DNA of 64,000 bases from Bryobacteraceae bacterium (GCA_026129905.1 JAHCHE010000018.1:62001-126000); one strand, 5' to 3'; positions 17,452 through 28,224 are shown, counted from the stretch's first letter. Made by a program: numbers and translations. Notes: generated from the letters alone by a model not told the origin.

Positions 17452-18398
17452 TTGGCTTCCCGCTATTCCCCGAGCAGGCCTCCACCGTTGCCGGCAGCGT
17501 CGACCTGATGTACTTCATCCTGACGGCGATTACCGTCTTCTTCTCCACGCTGATTTTTGTCCTGATTTTCTATTTCGCCGTCAAGTACCGCCGCCGCCGG
17601 CCCGATGAGATCCCCCCTCCCATGCACGGGGCTCTCCGGTTGGAGTTGGCATGGAGCATCCTCCCCCTCTTCATCGCGCTGTCGCTGTTCGCCGGAGGAA
17701 CCGCCATCTACTTCCGCAATGTCGCCATTCCGCCCGGAGCGATGGAGATCTATGTCGTCGGCAAGCAGTGGATGTGGAAGTTGCAGCATCCCGAGGGACC
17801 GCGGGAGATCAACGAGCTTCATGTGCCGATCGGCCAGGCGGTCAAGCTGACGATGACTTCCGAGGACGTCATCCACAGCTTCTATGTGCCGGCGTTCCGC
17901 GTCAAGATGGATGTGATTCCCGGCCGTTACACCTCCCTCTGGTTTCAGCCGACCAAGCCCGGAAGGTACCACCTGTTCTGCGCGGAGTATTGCGGCACCA
18001 ATCATTCGGCCATGAAAGGCTGGGTCCACGTCATGGAGCAGGTGGATTACAACAACTGGCTCGGTGGCGGCGCCACTGGCGAGAGCATGAGTCAGGCTGG
18101 GGAGCGGTTGTTCAACCAGTTGGGTTGCTTAACCTGCCATCGCGCCACCGCCCCCGGCCGCGGCCCCGTCCTCGAGGGACTTTACGGCAGCACAGTCCAC
18201 CTGCAATCGGGCGAGACGGTGGTTGCGGACGAGGCTTACATCCGCGAATCGATTCTGCGGCCACAGGCCAGGATTGTGGCCGGCTATCGCACCCAGATGC
18301 CGACCTTCCAGGGCCAGATCTCCGAGGAAGGCCTGCTGCAACTGATCGCCTATATCAAGTCCCTCGCGCCCAAAGAAAGGATTGACACGGCGCAATGA
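17448..18398 (+). CDS. coxB: Cytochrome c oxidase subunit II with fused cytochrome c (caa3 branch)
   Basis: 316 residues. Two N-terminal helices, then the CuA cupredoxin domain with His in VIHSFYVP and [12 protein letters not shown], then a C-terminal cytochrome c domain with CLTCH and a likely Met ligand in YRTQMPTF. The fusion marks a caa3 oxidase that can take electrons directly from ACIII. The ATG is inside the SCO gene stop; earlier in-frame codons would run through the SCO gene. Overlaps coxA by four bases. Confidence 0.96.
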   Translation: MIGFPLFPEQASTVAGSVDLMYFILTAITVFFSTLIFVLIFYFAVKYRRRRPDEIPPPMHGALRLELAWSILPLFIALSLFAGGTAIYFRNVAIPPGAMEIYVVGKQWMWKLQHPEGPREINELHVPIGQAVKLTMTSEDVIHSFYVPAFRVKMDVIPGRYTSLWFQPTKPGRYHLFCAEYCGTNHSAMKGWVHVMEQVDYNNWLGGGATGESMSQAGERLFNQLGCLTCHRATAPGRGPVLEGLYGSTVHLQSGETVVADEAYIRESILRPQARIVAGYRTQMPTFQGQISEEGLLQLIAYIKSLAPKERIDTAQ

Positions 18399-20015
18399 GT
18401 ACCGTAAGCGAGCCCATTGCCGGAACTAAGGTCCATTACCTGAACGCGGACTACGGCATCAAGTCGTGGCTCCTCACCACGGACCACAAGCGGATCGCCC
18501 TGCTCTATCTCGCCGGCATCACCTTTTTCTTCTTCATCGGCGGAGCGTTCGCCGTCTTGATGCGTCTCGAACTCGTCACGCCTCAGGGCGACATGATGCA
18601 GCCCGAGACCTACAACAAGATGTTCACCATGCATGGCGTGATGATGATCTTCTTCTTCCTCATCCCGTCCATCCCCGCCGTGCTGGGCAACTTCCTCGTG
18701 CCGATGATGATCGGCGCCCGCGACCTCGCCTTTCCCAAAATCAACCTGCTGAGCTGGTATATCGCCATGATCGGCGGCGCCTTCACCCTCTACGCCGTCG
18801 TCGCCGGCGGCGTCGATACCGGGTGGACGTTCTACACCCCCTACAGCAGCACCTATTCGAACACCCACGTCATCGCCACCGCGGTCGGCGTCTTCATCAG
18901 CGGCTTTTCGTCAATCCTCACGGGCCTGAATTTCATCGTCACCATCCACAAAATGCGGGCGCCGGGCATGACCTGGTTTCGCCTCCCTCTCTTCATCTGG
19001 GCCCACTACGCCACCAGCATTATTCAGGTGCTCGGCACGCCTGTGGTTGCCATCACCATCCTGCTGGTCGGCCTCGAACGAGGGTTCAACATCGGCATAT
19101 TCGACCCGGAGCTCGGCGGAGACCCCATCCTCTTCCAGCACTTGTTCTGGTTCTATTCGCACCCCGCGGTCTACATCATGATCCTCCCCGGCATGGGCGT
19201 GATCAGCGAACTGGTCACCTGCTTCGCCCGGAAGAAAATTTTCGGCTACGCCTTCGTCGCCGGATCCAGCGTCGCCATCGCCGTCCTCGGCTTCCTCGTC
19301 TGGGGCCACCACATGTTCGTAAGCGGACAATCCGTCTACTCCGGCATGGTCTTCTCGGTTTTGAGCTTTCTGGTAGCCATCCCCTCGGCCATCAAGGTGT
19401 TCAACTGGACGGCGACGCTTTACAAAGGCTCCATCGTCTACATGACCCCGATGCTCTACGCCTTCGGCTTCATCGGCCTGTTCACCATCGGCGGTCTTAC
19501 CGGACTCTTTCTCGCTACGCTTGCCGTCGACGTCCACGTGCACGACACCTATTTCGTCGTCGCCCATTTCCACTACATCATGGTCGGCGGCGCGATCATG
19601 GCGTACCTCGGCGGAATTCACTACTGGTGGCCCAAGATCAGCGGGAAGCTCTACCCGGAGGGCTGGGCAAGGCTATCCGCCGGTATCCTCTTCATCGGCT
19701 TCAATCTCACCTTTTTCCCGCAGTTCATCCTCGGCTACCTCGGCATGCCGCGCCGCTATCATGCCTACCCGGAGGAATTCCAGGTCCTCAACGTGATGTC
19801 GTCGGCCGGCGCCTCCATCCTCGGCGTCGGGTACCTGATTCCCATGATCTATCTCGTCTGGTCGATGCGTTACGGACGCCCTTCCCCGCCCAACCCGTGG
19901 GGTTCGGCGGGACTGGAATGGAAGACGCCGTCGCCTCCCCCGACCTTCAACTTCGACAAGACGCCGGTCATCACCGAGGATCCCTACATCTACTCTCATG
20001 ACGAGGAGGTGGAGG

Positions 20016-20023
<8 letters not shown>
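18395..20023 (+). CDS. coxA: Cytochrome c oxidase subunit I, A2-type (caa3 branch)
   Basis: 542 residues, twelve helices. Ligands: His in MFTMHGVMM (low-spin heme), H256 and Y260 in Y254-S255-H-P-A-V-Y, H305-H306 (WGHHMF), and the [11 protein letters not shown] pair. The D-channel glutamate of A1 enzymes is replaced by Ala258, and a Tyr-Ser pair lies one turn earlier, which is the signature of A2-type oxidases such as the Rhodothermus caa3. This is a different subtype from the subunit I at 3403. Confidence 0.97.
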
Positions 20024-20662
<639 letters not shown>

Positions 20663-20663
<1 letters not shown>

Positions 20664-20965
20664 TGACGCACCACGTCGAGCCGAGAAAGGTCTACTTCGG
20701 TATCTTCGCCGCCTTGATGGTCCTGACGGCCCTCACCGTGCTAGTGGCGATGTTCGACTTGGGCCGCTTCAACATTGTCGTGGCGTTGTCCATCGCCTGC
20801 GCGAAGGCTTTCCTCGTCGTGATGTTCTTCATGCACCTGCGCTTCGCCAAGCCGTTGACGCAGGTCATGGTCGCCGGCGGCCTGCTGTGGCTTGTCATTC
20901 TCCTGTCGGGCACGATTACGGACTACATAAGCCGTGGCTGGCTCGGCATCGTCCCCGGATGGTGA
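20663..20965 (+). CDS. coxD: Cytochrome c oxidase subunit IV (caa3 branch)
   Basis: 100 residues, three helices, prokaryotic subunit IV family (IACAKAFLVVMFFMHLRFAK is the conserved central helix). Starts within the coxC stop and closes the operon that began with actA. No clear terminator follows before the next gene at 21013. Confidence 0.9.
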
Positions 20966-21012
20966 CCTTGGCGCTCCGCTGCTTGGTTCCGTGTTACGGT
21001 GAAATCTAGGAC

Positions 21013-22677
21013 GTGCGCGGTTCCTCCGGGTTCGGTTTATTCCTATGCATCCTTCTGGCCGGCGTCGCGAACGCGCAGAACGCCGCTTCGCCCATCCACT
21101 TCACCTTCCGGTCCATTCCCTTCACCCTCGATAACTCCGAAACCCCACGGCGCCACGCCCCGGAAACCATGGCCGGCGGGTTGGCGGTCTTCGATTACGA
21201 CGGCGATGGCGACCTGGACATCTTCTTCACCAACGGCGCCGATATCCGCACCTTGAAGAAGACGTCGCCCAAGTACTTCAACCGCCTGTTCGCCAACGAC
21301 GGCAAAGGGAACTTCACCGACGTCACCGAAAAAGCCGGCGTCGCCGGCTACGGCTACGATACCGGCGTGGCGGTGGCCGACTACGACAACGACGGCGACC
21401 TGGACATGTTCGTCGCCGGCGTCCACCGTTACACCTTCTACCGCAACAACGGCGACGGAACGTTCACCGATTTCACCTCACAGGCCGGCCTCGACAAGCC
21501 TGACCTGGAATTCGGCCCCCTTTGGGCCGTCGGCGCCGCCTGGGTCGACGTCAACCGTGACGGCCTGCTCGACCTCTTCGTCGTCAACTACCTAAGCTGG
21601 GACCCCAAGACCGAACCCACCTGCCAGTACGAGGGCGCCCTCGAATACTGCCACCCCCGGCTCTACAAGGAACTCCCCAACCGGCTCTACCTGAACAATG
21701 GGGACGGAACGTTCACTGATATTTCGCAGGAGTCCGGAATCCGCGCGCACCCCGGCAAGGGCATGGGCGTGTGCGTCGCGGATTTCGACCTCGACGGGCG
21801 GATGGACATCTTCGTCGCCAACGACAAGCTGTTCAACTTCCTGTTCCACGATAAAGGCGGCGCCAAGTTCGACGAGGTCGCTTTTGAAGCGGGTGTGGCC
21901 CTGCCCGAACATGGCAACTTCATCTCCGGGATGGGCGTCGACTGCCGCGACATCGATAACGATTCCTATCCCGACATCGCCTTCGTCGCCCTGGACAACG
22001 AGACCTTTCCCCTCTTTCGAAATACCGGGAAGAACCTCCTCTTCGAGGAAGTCACCTCCTCCAGCGGCCTGACGCGCCAGAGCAGGCCGATGGCGGGCTA
22101 CAGCCCCGCCATCTACGACTTCGACAATGATGGCTGGAAAGACCTGTTCGTCACGCGCGGCCACGTCCAGTCGCCTTTCATGAGCGGCCGCGTCCAGGTC
22201 GACCAGCACAACAGCGTCTTCCGGAATATCGGCAAGGGTAAGATGGTCGCTCTTACCGAGGAAGCGGGCTTCACCGCCCAACCGCCCCGGCGTCACCGTG
22301 GTTCTGCCCAAGGCGACCTGAACGGCGACGGCCTCCTGGACATTGTCGTGTCGGCGCTACAGGCCCCCGCCGAGATCTGGATCAACGACAGCCCTGGCGC
22401 CAACCGCTGGCTCGCTCTGGATCTTCAGGGAACCACCAGCAATCGCGACGGCATCGGCGCGCGCATCAAGCTCGTCACCAAAAACGGCCCCCAATACAAC
22501 CACGTCTCCTCCGCCGTCGGCTACGCCTCGGCCAGCGCCGGACCGGTCCACTTCGGCCTCGGCGACGCCGACGTCGCCGACCTCATCGAGATCCACTGGC
22601 CTTCCGGCATCGTCCAGCGCCTGGAAAAGGTGAAGGCGAACCAAAGGATCAAGGTCACCGAGCCCGCCAAACCCTGA
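21013..22677 (+). CDS. Secreted FG-GAP/VCBS propeller with ASPIC/UnbV domain (CRTAC1-like)
   Basis: 554 residues from a GTG; the signal peptide (FGLFLCILLAGVANAQ) is clear. At least seven calcium-binding FG-GAP-like motifs follow, e.g. DYDGDGDLDIFF, DYDNDGDLDMFV, DFDLDGRMDIFV and DLNGDGLLDIVV, consistent with an integrin-type beta-propeller. Residues about 470-550 form an ASPIC/UnbV domain (NRDGIGARIKL ... IEIHWPSGIVQ). Such proteins are expanded in Solibacter-like genomes; their substrate is unknown. The gene stands alone, 47 bases after the oxidase operon. Confidence 0.88.
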   Translation: MRGSSGFGLFLCILLAGVANAQNAASPIHFTFRSIPFTLDNSETPRRHAPETMAGGLAVFDYDGDGDLDIFFTNGADIRTLKKTSPKYFNRLFANDGKGNFTDVTEKAGVAGYGYDTGVAVADYDNDGDLDMFVAGVHRYTFYRNNGDGTFTDFTSQAGLDKPDLEFGPLWAVGAAWVDVNRDGLLDLFVVNYLSWDPKTEPTCQYEGALEYCHPRLYKELPNRLYLNNGDGTFTDISQESGIRAHPGKGMGVCVADFDLDGRMDIFVANDKLFNFLFHDKGGAKFDEVAFEAGVALPEHGNFISGMGVDCRDIDNDSYPDIAFVALDNETFPLFRNTGKNLLFEEVTSSSGLTRQSRPMAGYSPAIYDFDNDGWKDLFVTRGHVQSPFMSGRVQVDQHNSVFRNIGKGKMVALTEEAGFTAQPPRRHRGSAQGDLNGDGLLDIVVSALQAPAEIWINDSPGANRWLALDLQGTTSNRDGIGARIKLVTKNGPQYNHVSSAVGYASASAGPVHFGLGDADVADLIEIHWPSGIVQRLEKVKANQRIKVTEPAKP

Positions 22678-22686
22678 GCCGGCTGG

Positions 22687-23676
22687 TCAGTCCGCGCAGG
22701 CCGGCTTCCGCTTCAGCAGTCCCTGTTGCCAGTACCACACGATCGCTTGCCGCAGGCTCTCCTCCATCGGCGTATAAGCGATTCCAAGTTCCCGTATCGC
22801 CTTCGAGCCGTCCACCTGGAATCCATGCGTCACGTGCGCGATCGTCTCCCGGGGCAGCATCGGCGGCCGCCTGCGCAGATTCGCGATCGCTTCCTCCATG
22901 CCGAGAACGATCCGCACCGCGAACGCCGGCGCAACAGGCGGGACGCGCGCCCCCGCCAGTCTGCACGCCTGGCCCATCCACTCCGCGGTCGTCGCCGTTC
23001 GTTCCGACAGGATGTACTCCTCGCCGGCCGGCTTGCCGGCGGCGAGTACGTGCGCCCGCCCCACGTCGTCCACATTCACGAAGCTCATCACTCCCGGAAA
23101 AATCGCCGGGAAGCGGCCGTTCAACACTCCGACAATCGCCTGGCCCGTGGGCTTCAGATCGCCCGCTCCGATCACCCCCGCCGGTTTCAGAATCACCGCC
23201 GGAGCGCCCTTGCCGATGTACGATTTCACAACCTGTTCTGCTTCGTACTTGGCGCGTTCGTACCGGCTTAGAAAATAGCCCCGGTGCGGCGTCGTCTCGT
23301 TCCCCACCGTCCCTTTCGGCTCGCCCACGGTGAAGCCCGTGCTCGTGTAAACCACCTTCCCCACGCCGCGCCGGAGCGCCGCCTCCATCGCGTTGTGCGT
23401 TCCGTCGATCTCCGTCCGCATCAGTTGCCGCTCGTCCTGCACCCAGAACTCGTAAACGGCCGCGGCGTGATACAGCGCGTCGCAGCCCCCGAGCGCGGCC
23501 TCAATGGACGCTTGGTCGAGAATGTCGCCGTAGGAGATCTCCACCCCCGCCCGTTCCAGCCATTGCGTCTTGCTGGTCCTCCGCGCCAGCGCCCGCACCC
23601 TGTCGCCCTGCTGCAGGAGCGCCCGGACAATGCCTCCCCCCACGAATCCGGTTGCCCCCGTTACCAGTGCCGTCAT
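22687..23676 (-). CDS. NAD-dependent epimerase/dehydratase (extended SDR)
   Basis: 329 residues. N-terminal nucleotide motif GATGFVGGG, then the catalytic YERAK (Tyr-x3-Lys) and a Ser/Thr in VVYTSTGFTVG, all typical of atypical extended SDRs. The overall pattern (HAAAVYEFW, KPAGVIGAGD, ILSERTATTAEW) resembles the dihydroflavonol-4-reductase/HpnA-like group. Substrate cannot be assigned. Its start is six bases after the stop of the NHL gene, so the two form an operon. Confidence 0.85.
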   Translation of the reverse strand: MTALVTGATGFVGGGIVRALLQQGDRVRALARRTSKTQWLERAGVEISYGDILDQASIEAALGGCDALYHAAAVYEFWVQDERQLMRTEIDGTHNAMEAALRRGVGKVVYTSTGFTVGEPKGTVGNETTPHRGYFLSRYERAKYEAEQVVKSYIGKGAPAVILKPAGVIGAGDLKPTGQAIVGVLNGRFPAIFPGVMSFVNVDDVGRAHVLAAGKPAGEEYILSERTATTAEWMGQACRLAGARVPPVAPAFAVRIVLGMEEAIANLRRRPPMLPRETIAHVTHGFQVDGSKAIRELGIAYTPMEESLRQAIVWYWQQGLLKRKPACAD

Positions 23677-23682
23677 CTCGTT

Positions 23683-24666
23683 TCAGTGGTTCGACTTCAG
23701 CCCTTCGGTCGGCCCAAGCCCGCGCTCCAGCCACCCCGGATACCACCGGAACACGTTCCCTGTCAGGCTGCCGATGAAGATCTCCTTGCCGGGCGTCACG
23801 TGAATCCAGTGGCCCGGGCTCTCCATCGCGCCGAGAATCTTTCCGCTGTCAACGTCGACGCGCATGATCCGCCCCGCCAGCGTGTCGTAGGTCAGGTTCT
23901 CGATGTTGTTGCGGTGCGTGATCACCCAGACTTCGTCCTTGTCCGTGATGAAGATGTTCTGCGTGGCCCCAAGGTGCGTCCACTGCTTCAGAAACCGCCC
24001 GTTGGCGTCGCATATCTGTATCCGGTTGTTCTCGCGGTCGCTGACGTAAACGTGCCCCTGGCTGTCCACCGCCACCGAATGCGGGGTGTTGAATTCACCC
24101 GTATTGGTTCCGAACTTCCCCCACGCGAGCAGGTACTTGCCCTCCTTCGAAAACTTGACCACGCGCGAATTGCCGTATCCGTCCGAAACATAGAACTCGC
24201 CCGAGCGCGCGAAGGCGATGTCGGTTGGCCGGTTGAACGTCCGCTCGTCCGTGCCCGCCTGCCCTTTCACGCCCAGCTTCAGAAGAAGCTCCCCGTTGCG
24301 ATCGAACTTGAACACCTGGTGATCGCCGTTATCGGTCACCCACACGTTCCCCTGCGGGTCCACCCTGAGCCCGTGTTCGTTGCCGAACATGCCCCGGCCC
24401 CACGATCGCAGATACTTTCCTTTGGCGTCGAAGACAATGAGCGGATCCGCCTTTGTCCCACGATGAAAGACGTACACCTCGCCCTTGGCGTCCGCGGCGA
24501 CCGCGGAAACCCGGCCGAATTTCCACCCGTCCGGCATCGTATCCGGCTCCTCGCCGAACCGGATGTTAACCCGGTATTTCAGCAAACCGCCTTCGTGCGG
24601 ATACCAGCCGTCCATACCCCATGCCAGCGCCGCAAGGCCCAACAGCATCCCGAAACGCAACGTCAT
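23683..24666 (-). CDS. Secreted NHL-repeat beta-propeller
   Basis: 327 residues from the ATG preceded by CAGGAGCAAGAG; an upstream start adds nine residues. A signal peptide (MLLGLAALAWG) precedes about six NHL-like blades: NEHGLRVDPQGNVWVTDNGDHQVFKFDRNG, each with a V(W/Y)V(T/S)D core and R-(V/I) before the next strand. This resembles peptidyl-alpha-hydroxyglycine lyase-like propellers, but activity cannot be claimed. Pairs with the SDR gene downstream. Confidence 0.8.
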   Translation of the reverse strand: MTLRFGMLLGLAALAWGMDGWYPHEGGLLKYRVNIRFGEEPDTMPDGWKFGRVSAVAADAKGEVYVFHRGTKADPLIVFDAKGKYLRSWGRGMFGNEHGLRVDPQGNVWVTDNGDHQVFKFDRNGELLLKLGVKGQAGTDERTFNRPTDIAFARSGEFYVSDGYGNSRVVKFSKEGKYLLAWGKFGTNTGEFNTPHSVAVDSQGHVYVSDRENNRIQICDANGRFLKQWTHLGATQNIFITDKDEVWVITHRNNIENLTYDTLAGRIMRVDVDSGKILGAMESPGHWIHVTPGKEIFIGSLTGNVFRWYPGWLERGLGPTEGLKSNH

Positions 24667-24710
24667 CGCTCTTGCTCCTGTCGCTCCAATCAATCACACC
24701 CCGGCGGACA

Positions 24711-24817
24711 GCGCAACCGGCCGCCGCGCCCCGCTCCGCACGCCTCGCGGAGAATCGCCGCCCCCCCTCGCCACCCGTCCCGCGCGCAACCGGCCGCCGC
24801 CCGCTCCGCACGCCTCG
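24711..24817. repeat. Imperfect direct repeat, GC-rich, about 35 bases twice
   Basis: Copies at 24711-24747 and 24784-24817 share GCGCAACCGGCCGCCGC and then CCGCTCCGCACGCCTCG; the first has three extra bases in the middle. They lie in the 191-base gap between the divergent NHL and 87-residue membrane protein genes. Role unknown. Confidence 0.75.
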
Positions 24818-24857
24818 GCGCGAACAGCTTAGCATAGGAGTGAACGAAGGAGGACTC

Positions 24858-25121
24858 ATGCCGTCCTGGATGGTGTTCGCCGCTTACGGCGGTTCCGTCT
24901 TCTTGGCGCTGTTATTGCTCTACCTGTTCCGGCGTAAAACCTGGTATTGGCACATTCTCGCTCTGGTGGCCGCATTTGTCATCGGGCTGACGCCGCCGCC
25001 GGAATCCATCCGCGGAAGCCGGACCGACGTCGTGATCGGCTCGATATTTTTCTTCCTGTTCTTCTGGGGCGTGTGCGCTCCCCTGTTTGGCCGCCGCCGG
25101 ACCCAAATCAACGTGTCGTGA
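24858..25121 (+). CDS. Small membrane protein, unknown function
   Basis: 87 residues with a strong AAGGAGG site before the ATG. Three hydrophobic segments (VFAAYGGSVFLALLLLYLF, HILALVAAFVIGL, VIGSIFFFLFFWGVCAPLF) with short basic loops (FRRKTWYWH, FGRRRTQ). It stands before the symporter gene with a 109-base gap. No family recognised. Confidence 0.7.
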   Translation: MPSWMVFAAYGGSVFLALLLLYLFRRKTWYWHILALVAAFVIGLTPPPESIRGSRTDVVIGSIFFFLFFWGVCAPLFGRRRTQINVS

Positions 25122-25230
25122 CAGCCCCGCCTCGCAACGGTTTTGCTAGACTTGGGTGGGCGCGACGCGCGCGGCGGACCCCAGGTTGCATTGCCGCGCC
25201 TTGCCCGGCAACTACCCGGAGAGGTCCGAC

Positions 25231-26880
25231 GTGACGCTTCACTTCGTTGACTACTTCATCCTCGCAATCTATTTTGCTTTCGTTCTTGGAATCGGCTGGG
25301 TCCTCAAGAAGCGAGTTACCAGCAGTTCCGACTTCCTGACTTCCAGCCGTTCCGTTCCCCTTTGGATCACCAGCCTCGCCTTCGTCGCCACCAATCTCGG
25401 CGCCCAGGAACTGGTTGGCATGTGCGCTTCCGGCGCCAAGTACGGCATCATGACTTCCCACTTCTACTGGGTCGGCGCGATCCCGGCGATGCTCTTCGTC
25501 GGCGTGTTCATGATGCCTTTCTATTACGGCAGCAAGGCGCGCAGCGTTCCCGAGTACCTCAAGCTCCGCTTCGACGAGAAGACCCGCGGTTTCAACGCCA
25601 TTGCTTTCGCCGTCATGACCATCTTCTCGTCCGGCATTTCCATGTATGCGCTCGGCCTGCTGTTCCAGTTGGTGCTCGGCTGGAGTTTCTTTTCCAGCAT
25701 TCTCCTCTCGGCGGCCATCGTCCTGATCTACACGTTTCTGGGCGGGCTGACCAGCGCAATTTACAACGAGGTGCTCCAGTTCTTCCTCATCATGCTTGGC
25801 TTCGCGCCTTTGGCGTACTTCGCGGTAGCTCGAGCAGGCGGCTGGGAAGGCATGGCCTCGCGGCTCCCCGAAGCCTGGACCCATTCCTGGAAGTACGCCG
25901 GCGACGCCGCGGCTAACCCGATGGGCATCGAAGTATTCGGCATCTTCGCCGGGCTTGGATTCGTGCTTTCCTTCGGCTACTGGTGCACCAACTACCTCGT
26001 CGTCCAGCGCGCCATGGCCGCCGATTCGATGGCCGCCGCCCGCCTCACCCCGATCGTCGGCGCCTTCCCGAAGATGTTCATCCCATTCATCGTCATCCTC
26101 CCCGGTTTGGCCGCCCTCGCGCTGACCAAAATGGGAGACGGCTATTCCCTCCCCATCAAGGGCGACAGCTACGATTACGACCAGGCGATCACCACCCTGA
26201 TGGCGCAGTTCTATCCCTCCGGCATGCTCGGCGTCGGCCTCACCGCTCTCATGGCTTCCTTCATGTCCGGCATGGCCGGCAACGTGACGGCGTTCAACAC
26301 CGTTTGGACCTACGACATCTACCAGAGCTACATCCGCAAGAAAGCCCCGGATTCCCACTACCTCTGGATGGGCCGGATGACAACGATATTCGGGACCCTC
26401 CTCTCCATCGGCGCCGCGTACCTTGCCACCTTGTACAACAACCTGATGGATCTGCTGCAACTCGTGTTCAGCTTTGTAAATGCTCCCCTGTTCGCCACGT
26501 TCCTGCTCGGCATGTTTTGGAAGCGGTCCACCGGACACGGCGCCTTCACCGGCCTTGTAGCCGGCACCGGGGCCGCCGCCCTCACCCACGGCCTCACGAT
26601 GGCCGAGGGCAAAGGCGGCTGGCTGGGGAACCTCCACGAGTTCCCCTCCGTAATGGCCCAGAACTTCTGGATTGCCATCATGGCCTGGAGCGCCTGCTTT
26701 GTTACCACCATCGCCATCAGCCTCATCACCAGGCCCAGGCCGCAACAGGAATTGCAGGGTCTCGTCTACGGCGTCACGAAAATCCCCCATGAAGGCGGCG
26801 TCCCCTGGTACATGCGTCCCGCCCCACTGTCGGTGGCCGCCGGCATCGTCTGTATTCTGCTTAACCTGATCTTCTGGTAA
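25231..26880 (+). CDS. Sodium:solute symporter (SSS family), sugar-type
   Basis: 549 residues from a GTG with GGAGAGG seven bases upstream; a longer frame has no ribosome site and a charged leader. About 13-14 helices. Motifs: SRSVPLWITSLAFVATNLGAQELVG (Na1/substrate helix), MMPFYYGSKARSVPEYLKLRFDEKTR, and GMAGNVTAFNTVWTYDIYQ. The loop and helix pattern resembles the galactose/glucose (SGLT-like) group. The galactokinase gene lies 163 bases downstream, so galactose uptake is likely but inferred from context. Confidence 0.88.
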   Translation: MTLHFVDYFILAIYFAFVLGIGWVLKKRVTSSSDFLTSSRSVPLWITSLAFVATNLGAQELVGMCASGAKYGIMTSHFYWVGAIPAMLFVGVFMMPFYYGSKARSVPEYLKLRFDEKTRGFNAIAFAVMTIFSSGISMYALGLLFQLVLGWSFFSSILLSAAIVLIYTFLGGLTSAIYNEVLQFFLIMLGFAPLAYFAVARAGGWEGMASRLPEAWTHSWKYAGDAAANPMGIEVFGIFAGLGFVLSFGYWCTNYLVVQRAMAADSMAAARLTPIVGAFPKMFIPFIVILPGLAALALTKMGDGYSLPIKGDSYDYDQAITTLMAQFYPSGMLGVGLTALMASFMSGMAGNVTAFNTVWTYDIYQSYIRKKAPDSHYLWMGRMTTIFGTLLSIGAAYLATLYNNLMDLLQLVFSFVNAPLFATFLLGMFWKRSTGHGAFTGLVAGTGAAALTHGLTMAEGKGGWLGNLHEFPSVMAQNFWIAIMAWSACFVTTIAISLITRPRPQQELQGLVYGVTKIPHEGGVPWYMRPAPLSVAAGIVCILLNLIFW

Positions 26881-26885
26881 TTCAT

Positions 26886-27068
26886 ATGGACCTGCGAACT
26901 CCTTCGGGACTTCTGTTCACGATCCTGGGCGTCATTCTCTTCGCCATGGCGATCCTGTCGCCCGGCTCGCGCGCGCCAATGGTGGAAGCCAACGTGAACC
27001 TGGTGGGCGGACTCGTCTTTCTCGGCTTTGGATTGGTGATGCTATGGATGGCGCGGCGCGCGGCCTGA
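26886..27068 (+). CDS. Small two-helix membrane protein
   Basis: 60 residues, starting five bases after the symporter stop and overlapping galK by 25 bases. Two hydrophobic segments (LLFTILGVILFAMAIL and NLVGGLVFLGFGLVMLWM) with a basic C-terminus. The tight spacing supports that it is translated; function unknown. Confidence 0.6.
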   Translation: MDLRTPSGLLFTILGVILFAMAILSPGSRAPMVEANVNLVGGLVFLGFGLVMLWMARRAA

Positions 27069-28192
27069 TCGACGCATTCCAGGAGCGCTTCCCCGACAGC
27101 GCCTGCGCGGGCGTGTGGCGCGCGCCGGGTCGCGTCAACCTCATCGGAGAACACACCGATTACAATCTCGGCTTCGTGCTTCCCGTCGCGCTCGACATGG
27201 CCTGCTACGTGGCGCGGGGGCCCGCCGCCGGCGGCCGCCTCAACGTCCATTCCCGCAACATGAACGACGCGCGCTCCTGGCCCGTCTCCGCCTTGCCCAC
27301 CCTGCAGCCATCGAAGGACTGGAGCGACTATGTTGCCGGAGTCGCCGTTCAGCTTGTAAAAGCCGGCTACCCCGTCGAGCCTTCGAATCTCTTCATCCAC
27401 AGCGCGGTGCCGTTTGGTGGCGGCCTCAGTTCATCGGCGTCCCTCGAAGTCTCCGTCGCACTCGCCTTGCTCGGCGACCGCGTCATGGACCGCGTGGAAC
27501 TCGCCAAACTCGCCCGCCGCGCCGAAAACGAGTTCGCCGGCATGCCCTGCGGCATTATGGACCAGTACATCTCCGTCTTCGGCCAGGAGGACTCCGCCCT
27601 CAAAATCGATTGCCGCAGCCTGGAATTCGAAGTGGTGCGTCTGCCGGCCGGGATCGAGATCGTCGCCGTCAATACCATGGTGAAGCACGAGTTGGGCGGC
27701 ACGGCCTACCGCGAGCGCGTCGCCGAGTGCGCCGCCGCGGCCGAGGCCATCCGCCGCCGCCATCCCGAAGTCGCCAGCCTGCGAGACGCGAACCTCGATC
27801 AGTTGGAACTCATCGACGGCGTGCCCCGCCAACGCGCGCGGCACATTATTACCGAGAACCGCCGCGTCGAGGACTTTGTCGCCGCCTCCGCCCGCGGCGA
27901 TCTTGCCGCCATGGGCGCGCTCTTTGTCGCTTCCCACCGCAGTCTCCAGCACGATTATGAAGTGAGCTGCGAGGAGCTGGATTTCCTGGTCGAGACGGCC
28001 ACCGCCATCCCCGGCGTCTACGGCAGCCGCATGACCGGAGGCGGATTCGGCGGTTGTACCGTCAACCTCCTGGAACCCGGAACATCGGCGCGCTTTCAGG
28101 AGGCCATGGCGAAGGCCTATCGCGACCGTTTCGCCATCGAACCCCGCTTCTATCCCTGCAAGCCCTCGCACGGCGCGCGTCGAATCGCCTGA
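27044..28192 (+). CDS. galK: Galactokinase
   Basis: 382 residues, GHMP kinase family: phosphorylates galactose at C1 with ATP, first step of the Leloir pathway. The galactokinase signature GRVNLIGEHTDYN is complete, with GGGLSSSASLEV as the ATP loop, CGIMDQYISVFG as the catalytic Asp segment, and GSRMTGGGFGGC near the end. The ATG at 27044 lies within the preceding small gene. Neither galT nor galE is in the window. Confidence 0.95.
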   Translation: MDGAARGLIDAFQERFPDSACAGVWRAPGRVNLIGEHTDYNLGFVLPVALDMACYVARGPAAGGRLNVHSRNMNDARSWPVSALPTLQPSKDWSDYVAGVAVQLVKAGYPVEPSNLFIHSAVPFGGGLSSSASLEVSVALALLGDRVMDRVELAKLARRAENEFAGMPCGIMDQYISVFGQEDSALKIDCRSLEFEVVRLPAGIEIVAVNTMVKHELGGTAYRERVAECAAAAEAIRRRHPEVASLRDANLDQLELIDGVPRQRARHIITENRRVEDFVAASARGDLAAMGALFVASHRSLQHDYEVSCEELDFLVETATAIPGVYGSRMTGGGFGGCTVNLLEPGTSARFQEAMAKAYRDRFAIEPRFYPCKPSHGARRIA

Positions 28193-28224
28193 CCGCCGCT
28201 TCGCTTCACAGGTCCCGGCGCGGG

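Noticed and set aside
20966-21012. Possible terminator after the caa3 operon
   Set aside because: No hairpin followed by a T tract was found in the 47-base gap.
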